A stretch of 64,000 nucleotides of DNA from Knoellia remsis (GTDB lineage: Bacteria > Actinomycetota > Actinomycetes > Actinomycetales > Dermatophilaceae): positions 1 to 64,000 of the forward strand of contig NZ_PVTI01000022.1 of the NCBI RefSeq assembly GCF_003002895.1. The letters are read 5' to 3'. A program made the position numbers and the translations under genes. Numbering within the stretch: position 1 is the stretch's first letter; the number at the start of each line of letters is the position of its first letter. This document shows positions 34,099-43,168 of the stretch, piece by piece. The notes under the pieces are model-generated. The model saw only the letters and a list, made by a program, of their open reading frames with translations, did not search any database and had not been told where the DNA came from.

Positions 34099-34976
34099 TC
34101 GCCGTCAAGGGGCTGACCCGCACCTTCGGTGACCTCGTCGCGGTCGACGACGTCACCTTCGACGTCACCGACGGCCTCATGACCGGGTTCGTCGGGGGCA
34201 ACGGCGCCGGCAAGACGACGACGATGCGGATGGTCATGGGCCTGCTCGCCATGCATGGCGGCGAGGTCCTGTGGAACGGCGCGCCCATCACGGCCGCCGA
34301 GCGGCGCCGGGTCGGCTACATGCCGGAGGAGCGTGGCCTCTACCCGAAGCAGAAGGTGCTCGACCAGCTCGTCTACCTCGGTGAGCTCTCCGGCATGACC
34401 GCGTCCGCCGCCCGTGCGTCCGTCACGACCCACCTCGAGCGCTTCGGTCTCGAGGACCGGGCCGGCGAGCGGGTCGAGAAGCTCTCGCTCGGCAACCAGC
34501 AGCGCGTCCAGATCATCGCCGCGCTCATGACCGAGCCCGACGCCCTTATCCTCGACGAGCCGTTCTCCGGCCTCGACCCACAAGCCGTCGACTCGATGGC
34601 CGACCTGCTGCGCGAGCACACCGCTCGCGGGATCCCGGTCCTCTTCTCCAGCCACCAGCTCGACCTCGTCGAGCGGCTCTGCGATCGGCTCGTCGTCCTG
34701 GCCCACGGGCGGGTCGTCGCCACCGGCAGCGTCGACGAGCTTCGCTCCGGAGGGCCCGAGCTCTACCGGCTCACCCTCGATGGCGACGCCGGCTGGGTCC
34801 GGGACCTGGCCGGCATACACGTCCACGACGTCGACGGGACCACGGCGCTCGTCGAGCCGGACGACGCAGGTGCGCGCCGCGCACTTCTCGAGGCTGCCGT
34901 CTCCCGCGGCGACGTCCTCGACTTCGCCAAGCAGGTCCCAGCCCTGTCCGAGATCTACCGAGAGGTGACGGCATGA
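34095..34976 (+). CDS. ABC transporter ATPase (NatA-like)
   Basis: An ATP-binding subunit of 293 residues. Walker A is GGNGAGKTT (34-42), the signature is LSLGNQQR (slightly altered from LSGGQ), and Walker B with switch is LILDEPFSGLDP. The C-terminal extension of about 75 residues is as in NatA/DUF4162 ATPases. It is joined by overlap to the permease gene. Substrate is unknown; relatives export sodium, drugs or peptides. Confidence 0.9.
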   Translation: MIAVKGLTRTFGDLVAVDDVTFDVTDGLMTGFVGGNGAGKTTTMRMVMGLLAMHGGEVLWNGAPITAAERRRVGYMPEERGLYPKQKVLDQLVYLGELSGMTASAARASVTTHLERFGLEDRAGERVEKLSLGNQQRVQIIAALMTEPDALILDEPFSGLDPQAVDSMADLLREHTARGIPVLFSSHQLDLVERLCDRLVVLAHGRVVATGSVDELRSGGPELYRLTLDGDAGWVRDLAGIHVHDVDGTTALVEPDDAGARRALLEAAVSRGDVLDFAKQVPALSEIYREVTA

Positions 34977-36142
34977 CCCGCCACGCCTGGCTCACGGTCG
35001 CGCGCCGCGAGATCATCACCAAGCTGACCGACCGCGCGTTCATCGTCGGAACCCTCGCCCTCATCGGCATCCTCGCCGCCGCGCTCGGCGTCCAGGCGTA
35101 TGTCGGCAGCCGAGCGAGTGAGTATGCCGTGGTCACCAGTTCCGCTGCGGCAGAACGGATGGCGGACGCCGTCAAGGTCGCGGCCGAGGGCGCCGACGAC
35201 AAGACCACCGTCACCCTCGCCACCGCACCCGACGACGCGGCCGCGACCCAGCGGGTCCGCGACGGCGACGCCGACGTGTGGATCCGTGAAGGCACCGACG
35301 GGTGGGTTCTCACCGGCAAGGAGGAGGTGCCCGGCGACCTCGAACGCGTCGCGACGAGCGCCATCCGGGATGCCACCCTCTCCGAGAACGCTTCTGCCGC
35401 AGGCACGTCCGTCGAGGCGCTCGCGCGCGGCTCCGAGGTGACGACGGCCGTGCTCGACGGTGACGCCGACAAGGCGTTCATCGCCCAGGCCGTCGGGTTC
35501 GCTCTGGCGATGCTGTTCTACCTCGCGTCGTTCACGTTCGGGCTCGCCCTCGCCAACAGCGTCGTCGAGGAGAAGGCCAGCCGCATCGTCGAGATCATCA
35601 CGACGAAGATCCCGGTCCGGCAGCTCCTCACCGGCAAGGTCGCGGGCAACCTCGCGCTCGCGTTCGCGCAGATGGCGATCTTCGTGGCCGTCGGCCTGGT
35701 GGGGCTGAGCTTCACCGAGTACGACCGGTTCCTGCCGGCGGTGTCCGGCGCGGTCGGCTGGTTCGTCGCGTTCTTCGTCGTCGGGTTCGGCCTGCTCGCC
35801 TGCCTGTGGGCGGTGGCCGGCGCCCTCGCCAGCCGGACCGAGGACGTGCAGTCCACCTCGACCCCGTTGACCATGCTCACCATGGCGGTCTTCTTCGCGG
35901 CGCTGCTCGCGGAGGGTTCGCTCAAGGTCGTGCTCTCGTTCGTGCCGCCCTTCTCGGCCGTGCTCATGCCGATCCGGGTGCTCGAGGGGTCGGCTCCGTG
36001 GTGGCAGGCGCTGCTCGCGCTCGGCCTGCTCGTCGCGGCGGCAGCCGGTGTCGTCGCGGTGGCGTCGCGGCTCTACCAGCGTTCGCTGCTCCAGACCCAG
36101 GGCAAGCTCTCGCTCCGTCAGGCCTGGTCCACCCCCGAGTGA
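34973..36142 (+). CDS. ABC-2 type permease (NatB-like)
   Basis: A permease of 389 residues. One N-terminal helix (about 22-42) is followed by an extracytoplasmic domain of about 130 residues and five to six helices, including ALANSVVEEKASRIVEIITTKIPVRQLLTGK, the motif typical of NatB/ABC2 exporters. The ATG overlaps the ATPase stop. A strong hairpin at 36261-36299 ends the operon. Confidence 0.9.
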   Translation: MTRHAWLTVARREIITKLTDRAFIVGTLALIGILAAALGVQAYVGSRASEYAVVTSSAAAERMADAVKVAAEGADDKTTVTLATAPDDAAATQRVRDGDADVWIREGTDGWVLTGKEEVPGDLERVATSAIRDATLSENASAAGTSVEALARGSEVTTAVLDGDADKAFIAQAVGFALAMLFYLASFTFGLALANSVVEEKASRIVEIITTKIPVRQLLTGKVAGNLALAFAQMAIFVAVGLVGLSFTEYDRFLPAVSGAVGWFVAFFVVGFGLLACLWAVAGALASRTEDVQSTSTPLTMLTMAVFFAALLAEGSLKVVLSFVPPFSAVLMPIRVLEGSAPWWQALLALGLLVAAAAGVVAVASRLYQRSLLQTQGKLSLRQAWSTPE

Positions 36143-36260
36143 CCCGGGGGCGGAGCGGCGGGCCCTCAAGCGCCGTGGAGGCGGTCATCTCGGACACGTG
36201 ACGCGCGCGGCATACGCAGCGCACCGGCATACGGGCCACGCTGGCTCACCCGAAAGGACA

Positions 36261-36299
36261 TCCACCTCCACCCGAGAAGCCTCCTCGGGTGGAGGTGGA
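36261..36299. terminator. 16-bp hairpin after the ABC exporter operon
   Basis: Perfect arms 36261-36276 and 36284-36299 around a 7-nt loop, GC-rich. No U-tract follows. It separates the exporter operon from the iron-uptake operon. Confidence 0.75.
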
Positions 36300-36301
36300 C
36301 C

Positions 36302-36320
36302 GTATCGGGTCACCCGATAC
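36302..36320. promoter_or_regulatory. 19-bp perfect palindrome upstream of the iron operon
   Basis: GTATCGGGTCACCCGATAC has 9-nt arms around one base, directly after the terminator and 24 bp before the -35 box of the iron-uptake operon. It looks like a repressor or activator site but the binder is unknown. Confidence 0.5.
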
Positions 36321-36343
36321 TGCTGGGAAGGATGAGACGGGAT

Positions 36344-36374
36344 TTGACAAGGTGAGGCTGACCTAACTTAGGGT
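36344..36374 (+). promoter_or_regulatory. IdeR/DtxR-regulated promoter of the siderophore operon
   Basis: A -35 TTGACA (36344-36349) and -10 TAGGGT (36369-36374) stand 19 nt apart, with the ATG 6 nt further (leaderless). Between them, CAAGGTGAGGCTGACCTAA (36348-36366) matches 15 of 19 positions of the IdeR/DtxR iron box TTAGGTTAGGCTAACCTAA. Iron-loaded regulator bound here would block transcription. Confidence 0.8.
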
Positions 36375-36380
36375 CGCCTT

Positions 36381-37436
36381 ATGTTCTCCCGACGCCGACT
36401 TCTTGCGGCGGCCGCCAGCACCGCTGCCGCCCTCGCCCTCACCGCCTGCTCGACCGGCCCGACCTCCGACGCGGGCGCCGACCCGGTCGCGTCGTCGAGC
36501 ACGTCCGTCGACGAGGGCGCCTTCCCCACGACGATCAAGCACGCCTTCGGCGAGACCACGATCACGGCCGAGCCCAAGCGCGTCGCCACGGTCGGCTGGA
36601 ACGACCAGGACGTCGTCGTCTCCCTCGGCGTCATCCCGGTCGGCGCCACGAAGATCACCTGGGGCGGCAACGCCAAGGGCTCGACCGAGTGGTTCGACGC
36701 CGGCGTCGCCAAGCTCAACCCGGAGGCGACCGTCACCCGCTACGACGACAGCGCGGGCATCCCCGTCGAGGAGATCGCGGCCACCAAGCCCGACCTCATC
36801 CTCGGCGTGAACTCCGGCCTCACCAAGGAGGAGTACGACAAGCTCTCGAAGATCGCCCCGACCGTCGCCTACCCGGGGCAGGCCTGGGGCACCTCGTGGG
36901 AGGACAGCCTCAAGATCGTCGGCCAGGCGCTCGGACGGTCCACTCTCGCCACGGAACTCGCCGCCTCGACCAACAAGCAGATCGACGAGGCCGTCGCCAA
37001 GTACCCCCAGATCAAGGGCAAGAAGGCCGCGTGGGCGACGTTCGCCCCGAGCGACCTCTCCGTCATAAGCCTCTACACGACGAACGACCTCCGGCCGCAG
37101 CTGCTCCGCCGGTTCGGCCTCGTCGACTCGCCGGTCGTCACCGCCCTCTCGAAGGGCACGAACCAGTTCAGCGCGAACCTGTCCGCCGAGAAGTCCTCGA
37201 CGCTCGACGCCGACGTCCTCATCTTCTACGTCGAGAAGCCCGATCTCGTCGACACCCTCAAGAAGAACCCGCTGCTGAGCCAGATCCCCGCGCTCAAGAA
37301 CGGCACCTACATCGCGAACGCGGACAACGCCACCGCCCTGACGATGTCGTCGCCGTCGCCGATCTCGATGCCCGTGACGCTCGAGAAGTTCCTGCCCAAG
37401 ATCGCCGCGGCCGTGGACGGGACCCCGCAGCAGTGA
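36381..37436 (+). CDS. Ferric-siderophore ABC transporter, substrate-binding lipoprotein
   Basis: A lipoprotein of 351 residues. The leader MFSRRRLLAAAAS...LALTAC ends at a lipobox with Cys23; the twin Arg before LL may allow Tat export. The mature part is a FepB/CeuE-type periplasmic-binding-like domain (KRVATVGWNDQDVVVSLGVIPVGAT near residues 72-96). It captures ferric siderophore outside the cell and passes it to the two permeases encoded next. It is the first gene of the iron operon. No siderophore synthesis genes are in the window. Confidence 0.93.
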   Translation: MFSRRRLLAAAASTAAALALTACSTGPTSDAGADPVASSSTSVDEGAFPTTIKHAFGETTITAEPKRVATVGWNDQDVVVSLGVIPVGATKITWGGNAKGSTEWFDAGVAKLNPEATVTRYDDSAGIPVEEIAATKPDLILGVNSGLTKEEYDKLSKIAPTVAYPGQAWGTSWEDSLKIVGQALGRSTLATELAASTNKQIDEAVAKYPQIKGKKAAWATFAPSDLSVISLYTTNDLRPQLLRRFGLVDSPVVTALSKGTNQFSANLSAEKSSTLDADVLIFYVEKPDLVDTLKKNPLLSQIPALKNGTYIANADNATALTMSSPSPISMPVTLEKFLPKIAAAVDGTPQQ

Positions 37437-38530
37437 CCGTCCGGGCCACGACCGCGCCCGCCATGCCGGCCCGCGCCGACCGCGGGACCGGCCCCCAGCC
37501 GGCTGCCTCGGCTCACCTGACAGGGGAGGTGAGCCGGGGCGGTCGTGTCCCGGCGCCGGTGATCGTGGGCGTCGGCCTCCTCGGTGTCGCCCTCATCGCA
37601 GTGGTGTCGCTACTCCTCGGCACGCAGTCCGTCGCGCCGGGAGCGATCCTCCGCGCCCTCTCGGGTGGTGAGGCATCCACCGAGGTCCGCGGGATCGTCG
37701 ACTCACGGATCGACCGCACCGTCATCGGGCTCGTCGTCGGCGCCGCCATCGGCGTCTGCGGCGTCGTCCTGCAGGGCCTCACCCGCAACCCCCTCGCCGA
37801 GCCGGGAATCCTCGGCATCAACGCCGGAGCCGCCCTCGCCGTGGTTCTCGGCATCAAGTTCTTCGCCATCTCGACCGTCGGCGGCTACGTCTGGTTCGCC
37901 CTCGCGGGGGCGGTCGTCGCCGCGGTCGTCGTGCAGCTCCTCGCCCTCCTCGCGCCGGTCCGTGCCCAGCCGGTGACGATGGCCCTCGCCGGCGCCGCCA
38001 TCATGGCGACCTCGACGAGCGTCGTCGGAGCGATCGTCGTCTCCGACCAAGGTGCCCTCGACGTCTTCCGCTTCTGGCAGGTCGGGTCGGTCGCCGGCCG
38101 CAACTGGTCGATCGTCACCGAGGTCGCGCCGTTCCTGATCCTCGGCTTCATCCTCTGCTTCGCCTCCGGCCGCACCCTCAACGCGATCGCCCTCGGCGAC
38201 GACCTCGCCCGAGGGCTCGGCCAGCGTGTCGTCCTCCATCGGCTGCTCGCGGCGACGGGCGCCATCCTCCTCGCGGGTTCGGCGACGGCCCTCGCCGGCC
38301 CGATCGCCTTCGTCGGCCTCGTCGTCCCGCACGTCGTGCGCGCCGTCGTCGGTCCCGACCACCGGCGGATCCTGCTCGGCTCGCTCTTCGCCGGGCCAGT
38401 GCTCGTCATCGCCGCGGACACGGTCGGCCGCCTCGTCGCCGCGCCGAGCGAGGTGCAGGCCGGCATCGTCTGCGCCGTCGTCGGAGCGCCGTTCCTCGTT
38501 GCCCTCGTCCGCCGGATGCACGTCTCATGA
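37433..38530 (+). CDS. Ferric-siderophore ABC permease (FecCD family), subunit 1
   Basis: A permease of 365 residues with about ten helices. Family marks are LQGLTRNPLAEPGILGINAGAALAV and the C-terminal GLVVPHVVRAVVGPDHRR, the coupling region. The first 40 residues are an Ala/Pro-rich extension. The GTG start overlaps the stop of the binding protein gene. Confidence 0.92.
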   Translation: MTVRATTAPAMPARADRGTGPQPAASAHLTGEVSRGGRVPAPVIVGVGLLGVALIAVVSLLLGTQSVAPGAILRALSGGEASTEVRGIVDSRIDRTVIGLVVGAAIGVCGVVLQGLTRNPLAEPGILGINAGAALAVVLGIKFFAISTVGGYVWFALAGAVVAAVVVQLLALLAPVRAQPVTMALAGAAIMATSTSVVGAIVVSDQGALDVFRFWQVGSVAGRNWSIVTEVAPFLILGFILCFASGRTLNAIALGDDLARGLGQRVVLHRLLAATGAILLAGSATALAGPIAFVGLVVPHVVRAVVGPDHRRILLGSLFAGPVLVIAADTVGRLVAAPSEVQAGIVCAVVGAPFLVALVRRMHVS

Positions 38531-39627
38531 GCGCCCTCATGGCCGCTGCGCCCCACCTCGCCGACAGCGCTCCCGAACCCCGGGCCGCGAGGCGGGCCGA
38601 CACGATCGCGACGTTGCGCGACGTACGCCGTCGGGTGCGTCGCCGCCGGGTCCTCCTCGTCACCGCCCTCGCGGTGCTCGTCGTCGCTCTCTTCCTCGTC
38701 CGGGCGCTCCTCGGTGACTACCGCATCTCCTTCGTGGACGGCATACGGATGATCTCCGGGACCACGATCCCCGGTGCGTCGTTCATCTTCATGGAGTCCA
38801 CGCTCCCGCGCGCCGTCATGTCGGTCCTCGCGGGGGCGGCGTTCGCGTCGGCGGGTGCGGCCTACCAGTCGATGCTGCGCAACCCGCTTGCGAGTCCCGA
38901 CGTCCTCGGCATCAACCTCGGTGCGAGCGCTGCTGCGGTGTTCGCGGTCGTCCTCCTCGGGTGGTCCGGTATGCCGGTCACGGCCGTGGCGTTCCTGGGT
39001 GCGGTCGCCGTGGCGGTCACCATCCACGGCTTCGCCGGACGCGGTGGAGCGGCCACCGGGCGGATGATCCTCGTCGGTGTGGGGCTCGCGGCCGTGCTGT
39101 CGTCGGTCGTGCACTGGGTGCTGCTGCGCGCCGACGTCTACCGCGCCCAGGACGCGCTCGTCTGGCTCACCGGCAGCCTCGGCTCGGTGACGTGGAGCGA
39201 GATCGCGCGGCTGGGGGCCGTTGTGGCAGTGGGGGTTCCGCTGCTCACCCTCGTCACCGGCCGTCTCGGTGTGCTCGCCCTCGGCGATGACCTCGCGTCC
39301 GGTCTGGGGGAACGTGCGCACCGGCTGCGCGCCCTCGTCACGACCCTCGTCGTCCTGCTCACCGCGTCGGCGACCGCCGTCTGTGGGCCGATCGCGTTCG
39401 TCGGCTTCCTCAGCGGCCCGATTGCGCGCCGCCTCGCCGGGGGCCGGACCTCGATCCCGGCAGCCGCCCTCGTCGGCGCCGCCATGGTGCTCGCCGCCGA
39501 CTACGTCAGCGCGTACGCCGTGCCCGGCACCGCCTACCCCGTCGGCGTCGTCACCGGCCTCGCCGGCGCCCCCGTCCTCATCTGGCTGCTCGTCGCGCAG
39601 CGCCGTTCCACGCAGGAGACCGCATGA
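38527..39627 (+). CDS. Ferric-siderophore ABC permease (FecCD family), subunit 2
   Basis: A permease of 366 residues, homologous to subunit 1, with QSMLRNPLASPDVLGINLGASAAAV and GFLSGPIARRLAGG as the matching motifs. Its N-terminal arm is basic. It overlaps the genes on both sides by 4 nt (ATGA). The two permeases should form the heterodimeric channel. Confidence 0.92.
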   Translation: MSALMAAAPHLADSAPEPRAARRADTIATLRDVRRRVRRRRVLLVTALAVLVVALFLVRALLGDYRISFVDGIRMISGTTIPGASFIFMESTLPRAVMSVLAGAAFASAGAAYQSMLRNPLASPDVLGINLGASAAAVFAVVLLGWSGMPVTAVAFLGAVAVAVTIHGFAGRGGAATGRMILVGVGLAAVLSSVVHWVLLRADVYRAQDALVWLTGSLGSVTWSEIARLGAVVAVGVPLLTLVTGRLGVLALGDDLASGLGERAHRLRALVTTLVVLLTASATAVCGPIAFVGFLSGPIARRLAGGRTSIPAAALVGAAMVLAADYVSAYAVPGTAYPVGVVTGLAGAPVLIWLLVAQRRSTQETA

Positions 39628-40505
39628 CCGCCACTGTTCCCACCACGTCAGGACCGGCCACACCAGGTCCCACCGCCACAGGCGCAGCGGACAGCGCCCG
39701 CCCGGCAGACGCCACCACCCTGAGCGCGGAGTCGCTCAGCCTCGCCTACGACAAGCGCGTTGTCGTCGAGGGCCTCGACCTCACCGTCCCGAGCGGCCGC
39801 GTCACGGCGATCGTCGGACCGAACGGGTGCGGCAAGTCGACCCTGCTGCGCGGCCTCTCACGGCTGCTGCCGCCGGCGTCCGGACGGGTCCTCCTCGACG
39901 GCCAGGTCATCGGGGACCTCCCGACCAAGGAGGTCGCGCGTCGGCTCGGGCTCCTGCCGCAGCAGCCCATCGTGCCCGAGGGCATCACCGTCGCCGAGCT
40001 CGTCGAACGCGGGCGTCACCCCCACCACGGCCTGTTCCGCCAGTGGTCGCGCGAGGACGAGGACGTCGTGGCCGACGCCCTCGAGGCGACCGAGCTCGTC
40101 GACCTCGCCGGGGTCGCCGTCGACAGCCTCTCGGGCGGGCAGCGGCAGCGGGCGTGGATCGCCATGGCCCTCGCGCAGCGCACCCCGGTCCTGCTGCTCG
40201 ACGAGCCGACCTCGTTCCTCGACATCGCGCACCAGATCGACGTGCTCGAGCTCGTGCGCGACCTCAACGCCCGCGAGGGCACGACCGTCGTCATGGTGCT
40301 GCACGACCTCGCCATGGCGGCCCGCTACGCCGACCACCTCGTCGCGATGTGTGAGGGCGAGATCGTCGCTCAGGATGCACCGGCCGAGATCGTCACGCCC
40401 GAGGTCATCGAGTCCGTCTTCGGCATCGCCGCGTCCGTCGTCACCGACCCCACGACGGGCGACCCCGTCGTCATCCCCCACCGCAGGAAGCGAGAGCTGA
40501 CATGA
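39624..40505 (+). CDS. Ferric-siderophore ABC transporter ATPase
   Basis: An ATPase of 293 residues of the FepC/FhuC type: Walker A GPNGCGKST, signature LSGGQRQRAWIAMALAQ, Walker B LLLDEPTSFLDI and switch His in VLHDLAMAARYADH. The first 35 residues are Thr/Pro/Ala-rich and probably disordered. It is translationally coupled to both neighbours. Confidence 0.94.
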   Translation: MTATVPTTSGPATPGPTATGAADSARPADATTLSAESLSLAYDKRVVVEGLDLTVPSGRVTAIVGPNGCGKSTLLRGLSRLLPPASGRVLLDGQVIGDLPTKEVARRLGLLPQQPIVPEGITVAELVERGRHPHHGLFRQWSREDEDVVADALEATELVDLAGVAVDSLSGGQRQRAWIAMALAQRTPVLLLDEPTSFLDIAHQIDVLELVRDLNAREGTTVVMVLHDLAMAARYADHLVAMCEGEIVAQDAPAEIVTPEVIESVFGIAASVVTDPTTGDPVVIPHRRKRELT

Positions 40506-41401
40506 CCGTCGTCGACCGCGTCGCCGCCAGTGCCGCCGGTGCCTCCCGGGCCGCCGGGGGCGCCAGGGCGGCCGCTGCCGCCACCGCGCGGTCCCGGCTC
40601 ACGATGGCCTCGCCGGTCTACCGCGACAGCGACGCCCAGTTCGTCATGACCGTCACCGCGGTGCGCGACCTCGGGCATGGCCTGCGCCGAATCACCTTCT
40701 CTGCCAACGAGTTCGGGGACTTCAGGGTCTGCGGCGCCGACGAGTACTTCGGCTTGGTCTTCCCCCGGGGCGGCGCGGAACTCACCCTGCCCGACCCCGG
40801 CGAGAACGTGCGGGCAGCCATCGCCGAGATGCCCGACGACGTCCGCCCCGGCCTCCGCTGGTACACCGTCCGCTCCCAGGACCCGGCCGCCTCGACGATC
40901 GACGTCGACATCGTCACCCACGGCGACTCCGGCCCCGGATCCGCCTGGGCGTGCACCGCGCGGGTCGGTGACCGCGTCGGCTTCCGTTCCGGCGGCGCGC
41001 TCTACCGCGGTCACGAGTGCGACGGCCGGCTCCTCCTCGTCGCGGACGAGACGGCCCTGCCCGCACTCGCCGCGATCCTCGAGACCCACCCGGCCGACGC
41101 GGACCGGGCCACGATCCACGTGGAGCTTCCCGACGAAGGCATGCTCACGGCATACCCGGTCATCGCCGGCACGGACGTGACGGTGCACCGACGCACGGAC
41201 GGCATCCCGGGATCGGCGCTCCTCCCCGCGCTGCGCGCGGACGCGGCGACGAGAGGGCTGCGCGACGTCGAGTACGCCTGGGCCTGTGGGGAGTCCGGCC
41301 TCGTCACCGAGACCCGGCGACACCTCGTCAAGGCGGTCGGTCTCGACCGCCACAGCGTGCTCTTCTCCGGCTACTGGAAGCTCGGCCAGGAGCGCGGCTG
41401 A
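40502..41401 (+). CDS. Siderophore-interacting protein (ferric reductase)
   Basis: A flavoprotein of 299 residues of the SIP/ViuB family, which reduces siderophore-bound iron(III) to release it in the cytoplasm. The FAD-binding motif is RWYTVR (about residues 121-126), and DEYFGLVFP precedes it. The C-terminal domain has VADETALPALAAILE and the final WACGESGLVTETRRHL...SGYWKLGQ. An Ala-rich N-terminus of about 33 residues may be a start overcall. The last gene of the five-gene iron operon. Confidence 0.92.
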   Translation: MTVVDRVAASAAGASRAAGGARAAAAATARSRLTMASPVYRDSDAQFVMTVTAVRDLGHGLRRITFSANEFGDFRVCGADEYFGLVFPRGGAELTLPDPGENVRAAIAEMPDDVRPGLRWYTVRSQDPAASTIDVDIVTHGDSGPGSAWACTARVGDRVGFRSGGALYRGHECDGRLLLVADETALPALAAILETHPADADRATIHVELPDEGMLTAYPVIAGTDVTVHRRTDGIPGSALLPALRADAATRGLRDVEYAWACGESGLVTETRRHLVKAVGLDRHSVLFSGYWKLGQERG

Positions 41402-41422
41402 CGCGTCGTCAGGACCGCTGGA

Positions 41423-41428
41423 TAGCGT
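41423..41428 (+). promoter_or_regulatory. -10 box of the Cof-type HAD gene (leaderless)
   Basis: TAGCGT, 6 nt before the ATG at 41435. Confidence 0.65.
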
Positions 41429-41434
41429 GGGCCC

Positions 41435-42256
41435 ATGACCGCTCACCTCGTCGCCCTCGACGTCGACGGAACGACGATCAACCACGCCGGCGAGATGTCC
41501 CCAGCGGTGCACGAGGCGGTGCGCGCGGTCGTCGACGCCGGCCACCACGTGACGATCGCGACGGGACGCTCGATCGTCGCGGCGCTGCCGATCCTCGCCA
41601 AGCTCGGCATCGACACCGGCTTCGCCGTCTGCTCCAACGGTGCCGTGACGATCCGCCTCGACCCGCGACTCGACGGCGGCTACGAGGTGACCGAGGCGGT
41701 GACGTTCGACCCGGCGCCCGCGCTCAACCTGCTGCGCGCGGAGTGGCCCGACGCCGTCGTCGCGGTCGAGGAGCTCGGCGTCGGGTTCAAGGTGAGCGGC
41801 TACTTCCCCGACGGCGAGCTCGGCGGCGACCAGCGGATCGTGCCGTGGGAGGAGCTCGTCGCGCACCCCGTCACGCGCGTGACGTTCCGCGACCCGACCG
41901 GCACGGCCGAGGATTTCATGGACCTGGCCGAGCGCATCGGCCTGCACGGCGTGAACTACGCGGTCGGGTTCACGGCCTGGCTCGACATCAACCCCGAGGG
42001 GGTGAGCAAGGGGTCCGCCCTCGAGCTCATCCGGCGACAGCTCGGGGTCGAGCCGGCGCACACCGTCGCGGTCGGCGACCAGCGCAACGACGTCGAGATG
42101 CTGCAGTGGGCCGCGCGCGGCGTCGCCATGGGCAACGCGCCCGACGAGGTCAAGGAGGTCGCCGACGAGGTGACGCTCGACGTCGACGAGGACGGGCTCG
42201 TGCCGGTGCTGCGGTCCCTGCTGCCCGCTGCGAACGAACCGGTCGCGACTGCCTGA
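41435..42256 (+). CDS. Cof-type HAD-IIB phosphatase
   Basis: A hydrolase of 273 residues with ALDVDGTT (nucleophile Asp9) at the N-terminus, SNGAVTIR after the first helices, a C2-type cap in the middle, and the C-terminal KGSALELIRRQLGV...VGDQRNDVEMLQWA carrying the metal-binding Asp. It should dephosphorylate small metabolites such as sugar phosphates or flavin nucleotides; the substrate is not readable. Confidence 0.88.
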   Translation: MTAHLVALDVDGTTINHAGEMSPAVHEAVRAVVDAGHHVTIATGRSIVAALPILAKLGIDTGFAVCSNGAVTIRLDPRLDGGYEVTEAVTFDPAPALNLLRAEWPDAVVAVEELGVGFKVSGYFPDGELGGDQRIVPWEELVAHPVTRVTFRDPTGTAEDFMDLAERIGLHGVNYAVGFTAWLDINPEGVSKGSALELIRRQLGVEPAHTVAVGDQRNDVEMLQWAARGVAMGNAPDEVKEVADEVTLDVDEDGLVPVLRSLLPAANEPVATA

Positions 42257-42293
42257 CCTGCGGTTTCGGCCCCATCGGGGTGGCCCGGCTGCC

Positions 42294-42299
42294 TAGGGT
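42294..42299 (+). promoter_or_regulatory. -10 box of the DUF1206 gene (leaderless)
   Basis: TAGGGT, 7 nt before the ATG at 42307. Confidence 0.7.
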
Positions 42300-42306
42300 G
42301 TCCGCC

Positions 42307-43101
42307 ATGGACACCCCCACCAGTCACCGCGACGCCGCCCACAAGGCGCAGAACTCCTCCGTCGTCGAGGCCGGGGCCCGCACGGGCTTCGCCATCAGCG
42401 GCGTGCTGCACCTCATGATCGCGTGGATCGCGCTCCGCCTCGCCTGGGGCGGAGGCGGCGGGTCCGCGGACCAGTCGGGCGCGCTCGGGACGTTGTCGTC
42501 CTCGCCCGGCGGCACGGTCATCCTCTGGGTTGCCGTGCTCGGGTTCGCGCTGCTCGCGATCTGGCAGCTCGCCGAAGCCGTCGTCGGACGCCACGGAGCC
42601 GAGGCCAAGGACCGCGCCTCCGCCGCCGGCAAGTTCGTCATGTATGCCGCCCTCGCCTTCTCCGCGTCGAAGTTCGCCCGCGGCGGGGGCTCCTCGAGCG
42701 GCGAGCAGTCCGCGGACTTCACCGCGAAGCTCATGGGTGCGACGGGTGGCCGCTTCCTCGTCGGCCTACTCGGCCTGGCCGTCATCGCCGGCGGGATCTA
42801 CCACGTGTACAAGGGCTGGACCTCCGGCTTCCTCGAGGACCTCGAGTCGCACCCCGGGCGCTGGGCCGAGACGTCCGGGCGCATCGGCTACGTCGCCAAG
42901 GGCGTCGCTTTCGTCATCGTCGGCGGGCTCTTCGGCGTCGCGGCGCTGCAGCAGCAGCCGGAGGAGGCGCGCGGTCTCGACGGGGCGCTCAAGACCCTCG
43001 GCGAGCAGCCCTTCGGGTCGGTCCTGCTCACCCTCATCGCCCTCGGGCTCGCCGCGTTCGGCGTGTACTGCTTCGCCCACGCCAAGCACGTCAAGCTCTG
43101 A
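42307..43101 (+). CDS. DUF1206 membrane protein
   Basis: A membrane protein of 264 residues made of three repeats of a two-helix unit, the hallmark of DUF1206. Each unit has a basic stretch, a helix and a Gly-rich loop (for example ARTGFAISGVLHLMIAWIALRL, GKFVMYAALAFSASKFARG and GRIGYVAKGVAFVIVGGLF). Function is unknown. It is an isolated gene with its own leaderless promoter. Confidence 0.88.
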   Translation: MDTPTSHRDAAHKAQNSSVVEAGARTGFAISGVLHLMIAWIALRLAWGGGGGSADQSGALGTLSSSPGGTVILWVAVLGFALLAIWQLAEAVVGRHGAEAKDRASAAGKFVMYAALAFSASKFARGGGSSSGEQSADFTAKLMGATGGRFLVGLLGLAVIAGGIYHVYKGWTSGFLEDLESHPGRWAETSGRIGYVAKGVAFVIVGGLFGVAALQQQPEEARGLDGALKTLGEQPFGSVLLTLIALGLAAFGVYCFAHAKHVKL

Positions 43102-43156
43102 CCGGCCCTCCGGCTTCCGACGCCGCGCGGCGTGGGAGGCCGGTCCGATCGCGGGG

Positions 43157-43162
43157 GACAAT
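43157..43162 (+). promoter_or_regulatory. Possible -10 box of the TrmH-family gene (leaderless)
   Basis: GACAAT, 6 nt before the ATG at 43169. The ATG lies inside a GTATGCC heptamer (43168-43174). Confidence 0.5.
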
Positions 43163-43168
43163 GCCCGT

